DNA of 6,645 nucleotides from CAYTLW01 sp964438735 (GTDB lineage Bacteria; Myxococcota_A; UBA9042). Positions within the stretch are counted from its first letter, which is position 1; every line of letters begins with the position of its first letter. Of this stretch, positions 5,729 through 6,645 are shown piece after piece. The notes under the pieces were generated by a model. The model was given only the letters and a program-made list of their open reading frames with translations. It was not told the origin of the DNA and did no database searches. The position numbers were made by a program, and so were the translations under genes. The DNA lies in the NCBI GenBank assembly GCA_964438735.1, contig CAYTLW010000221.1:1-6645 (forward strand). The letters are read 5' to 3'.

Positions 5729-6645
5729 TCAGCCGGCCTCGCCCTCGTCCCCACCTGAGTCGCCAGCGAGGGCCCGGCGGATCACCTCCAGGCCCAGCAG
5801 CTTCTTCTTGACCCCGGCCACATCCAGGCGCTCGGTGTTGTGCGAGTTGTAGTCCTCGGCCTGCGACAGGTGCTGCTCACCGTCGACGAAGTACTTGTTG
5901 TAGTTCAGGTCGCGGTTGTCTGCGGGGATGCGGTAATAGCCGCCCAGGTCGGCGGCGTGGGCCATCTCCTCGCGGTTGAGCAGGGTCTCGAAGAGCTTCT
6001 CGCCGTGGCGGGTGCCGATGATCTGAATCTGGTTGTCGGCCTCGAAGAGCTCCAGCAGCGCCCGGGCCAGGTCGCCGATGGTCGAGGCCGGCGCCTTCTG
6101 CACGAAGGTGTCGCCCTGCTCGCCGTGCTCGTAGGCGTAGAGCACCAGGTCGACCGCGTCGTCCAGGGTCATCAGGAAGCGGGTCATGTTCGGGTCGGTG
6201 ATGGTCAGCGGCTTGCCGGCGACGATCTGCTTGACGAAGAGCGGGATGACCGACCCGCGCGAGGCCATCACGTTGCCGTAGCGTGTGCAGCACAACGTGG
6301 TCTTGACCGGATCGACGAAACGCGACCGGGCCACGACAACCTTCTCCATGAGCGCCTTGGACATGCCCATGGCGTTGATGGGATAGACCGCCTTATCCGT
6401 GCTCAGCGCGATGACCCGGCTGACCCCGGCGGCGATGGCGGCCTTGAGCACATTCTCGGTGCCCAGCACGTTGGTGCGTACCGCTTCCAGGGGGTAGAAC
6501 TCGCACGAGGGCACCTGCTTGAGCGCCGCGGCCTGGAAGACGTAGTCGGCGCCCTCCATGGCCGGCTGCAGGCTATCGTACTCGCGCACATTGCCGATGT
6601 AGAACTTGACCTTGGGGTTGGCCAGCCGGATCCGCATGTCCTCCT
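5729..6645 (-). CDS. fnlA: UDP-GlcNAc 4,6-dehydratase/epimerase FnlA (WbjB/CapE type), 5' end outside window
   Basis: First enzyme of the UDP-L-FucNAc pathway: NAD(P)-dependent 4,6-dehydration of UDP-GlcNAc with 5-epimerisation, in the cytosol. The window holds 304 codons plus two bases of an earlier one. About 40 N-terminal residues with the GxxGxxG nucleotide loop lie beyond the edge, compared with about 345 for the family. Counting from the Met codon at 6637, visible motifs are KFYIGNVREYDS (11-22), AAALKQVPSCEF (36-47), NVLGTENVL (56-64), STDKAVYPINAMGMSKALME (79-98), TRYGNVMASRGSVIPLF, ITDPNMTRFLMTLDDAVDLV, GTRHGEKLFE and EDYNSHNTERLDV near the C-terminus. The classical SDR Tyr of YxxxK is Met here (M90, K94), as I recall for CapE/WbjB enzymes. 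The AGGAGG before ATG 6637 mimics a start but is coding, since E-D-M-R aligns with the family. The stop TGA is 78 bases before fnlB, so fnlA probably heads this stretch of the operon. Confidence 0.93.
   Translation of the reverse strand, partial: EDMRIRLANPKVKFYIGNVREYDSLQPAMEGADYVFQAAALKQVPSCEFYPLEAVRTNVLGTENVLKAAIAAGVSRVIALSTDKAVYPINAMGMSKALMEKVVVARSRFVDPVKTTLCCTRYGNVMASRGSVIPLFVKQIVAGKPLTITDPNMTRFLMTLDDAVDLVLYAYEHGEQGDTFVQKAPASTIGDLARALLELFEADNQIQIIGTRHGEKLFETLLNREEMAHAADLGGYYRIPADNRDLNYNKYFVDGEQHLSQAEDYNSHNTERLDVAGVKKKLLGLEVIRRALAGDSGGDEGEAG

Overview
The window is high-GC DNA from a Gram-negative bacterium. The evidence is an outer-membrane beta-barrel protein with a Sec signal peptide, nucleotide-sugar genes of the O-antigen/capsule type, and strong third-position G/C bias that leaves long open antisense frames. 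The phylum cannot be fixed from the sequence. The proteobacterial-type sugar cassette and the alginate-export-type porin would fit a proteobacterium or a myxobacterium-like lineage. All six recognisable genes lie on the minus strand, so transcription runs from the high-coordinate end to the low-coordinate end.

Layout in transcription order: (1) 6645-5729, fnlA/wbjB-type UDP-GlcNAc dehydratase/epimerase, cut by the window edge at its 5' end; (2) 5650-4532, fnlB/wbjC-type reductase fused to a cupin; (3) 4535-3387, fnlC/wbjD-type 2-epimerase, overlapping fnlB by 4 bases; (4) 3365-2145, wbuB-type family-4 glycosyltransferase; (5) 2091-1603, wbuC-type cupin; (6) after about 197 bases of non-coding DNA, 1405-2, an alginate-export-family outer-membrane porin that is probably a separate transcription unit. 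There is no gene-free stretch above 300 bases and no RNA gene, insertion sequence or CRISPR array that I can see.

The first five genes have the same order as the fnlA-fnlB-fnlC-wbuB-wbuC block known from several E. coli O-antigen clusters. Together they would turn UDP-GlcNAc into UDP-L-FucNAc (FnlA, FnlB, FnlC) and transfer L-FucNAc to a growing lipid-linked glycan (WbuB). WbuC is a conserved companion of unproven function. The window is therefore part of a surface-polysaccharide locus (O-antigen, capsule or exopolysaccharide). I see no wholly new system. The points worth a second look are a tandem repeat that moves the wbuC stop codon, a false start signal inside fnlA, the TTG start of fnlB behind a hairpin, the unexplained WbuC cupin, and the porin beside the cassette.
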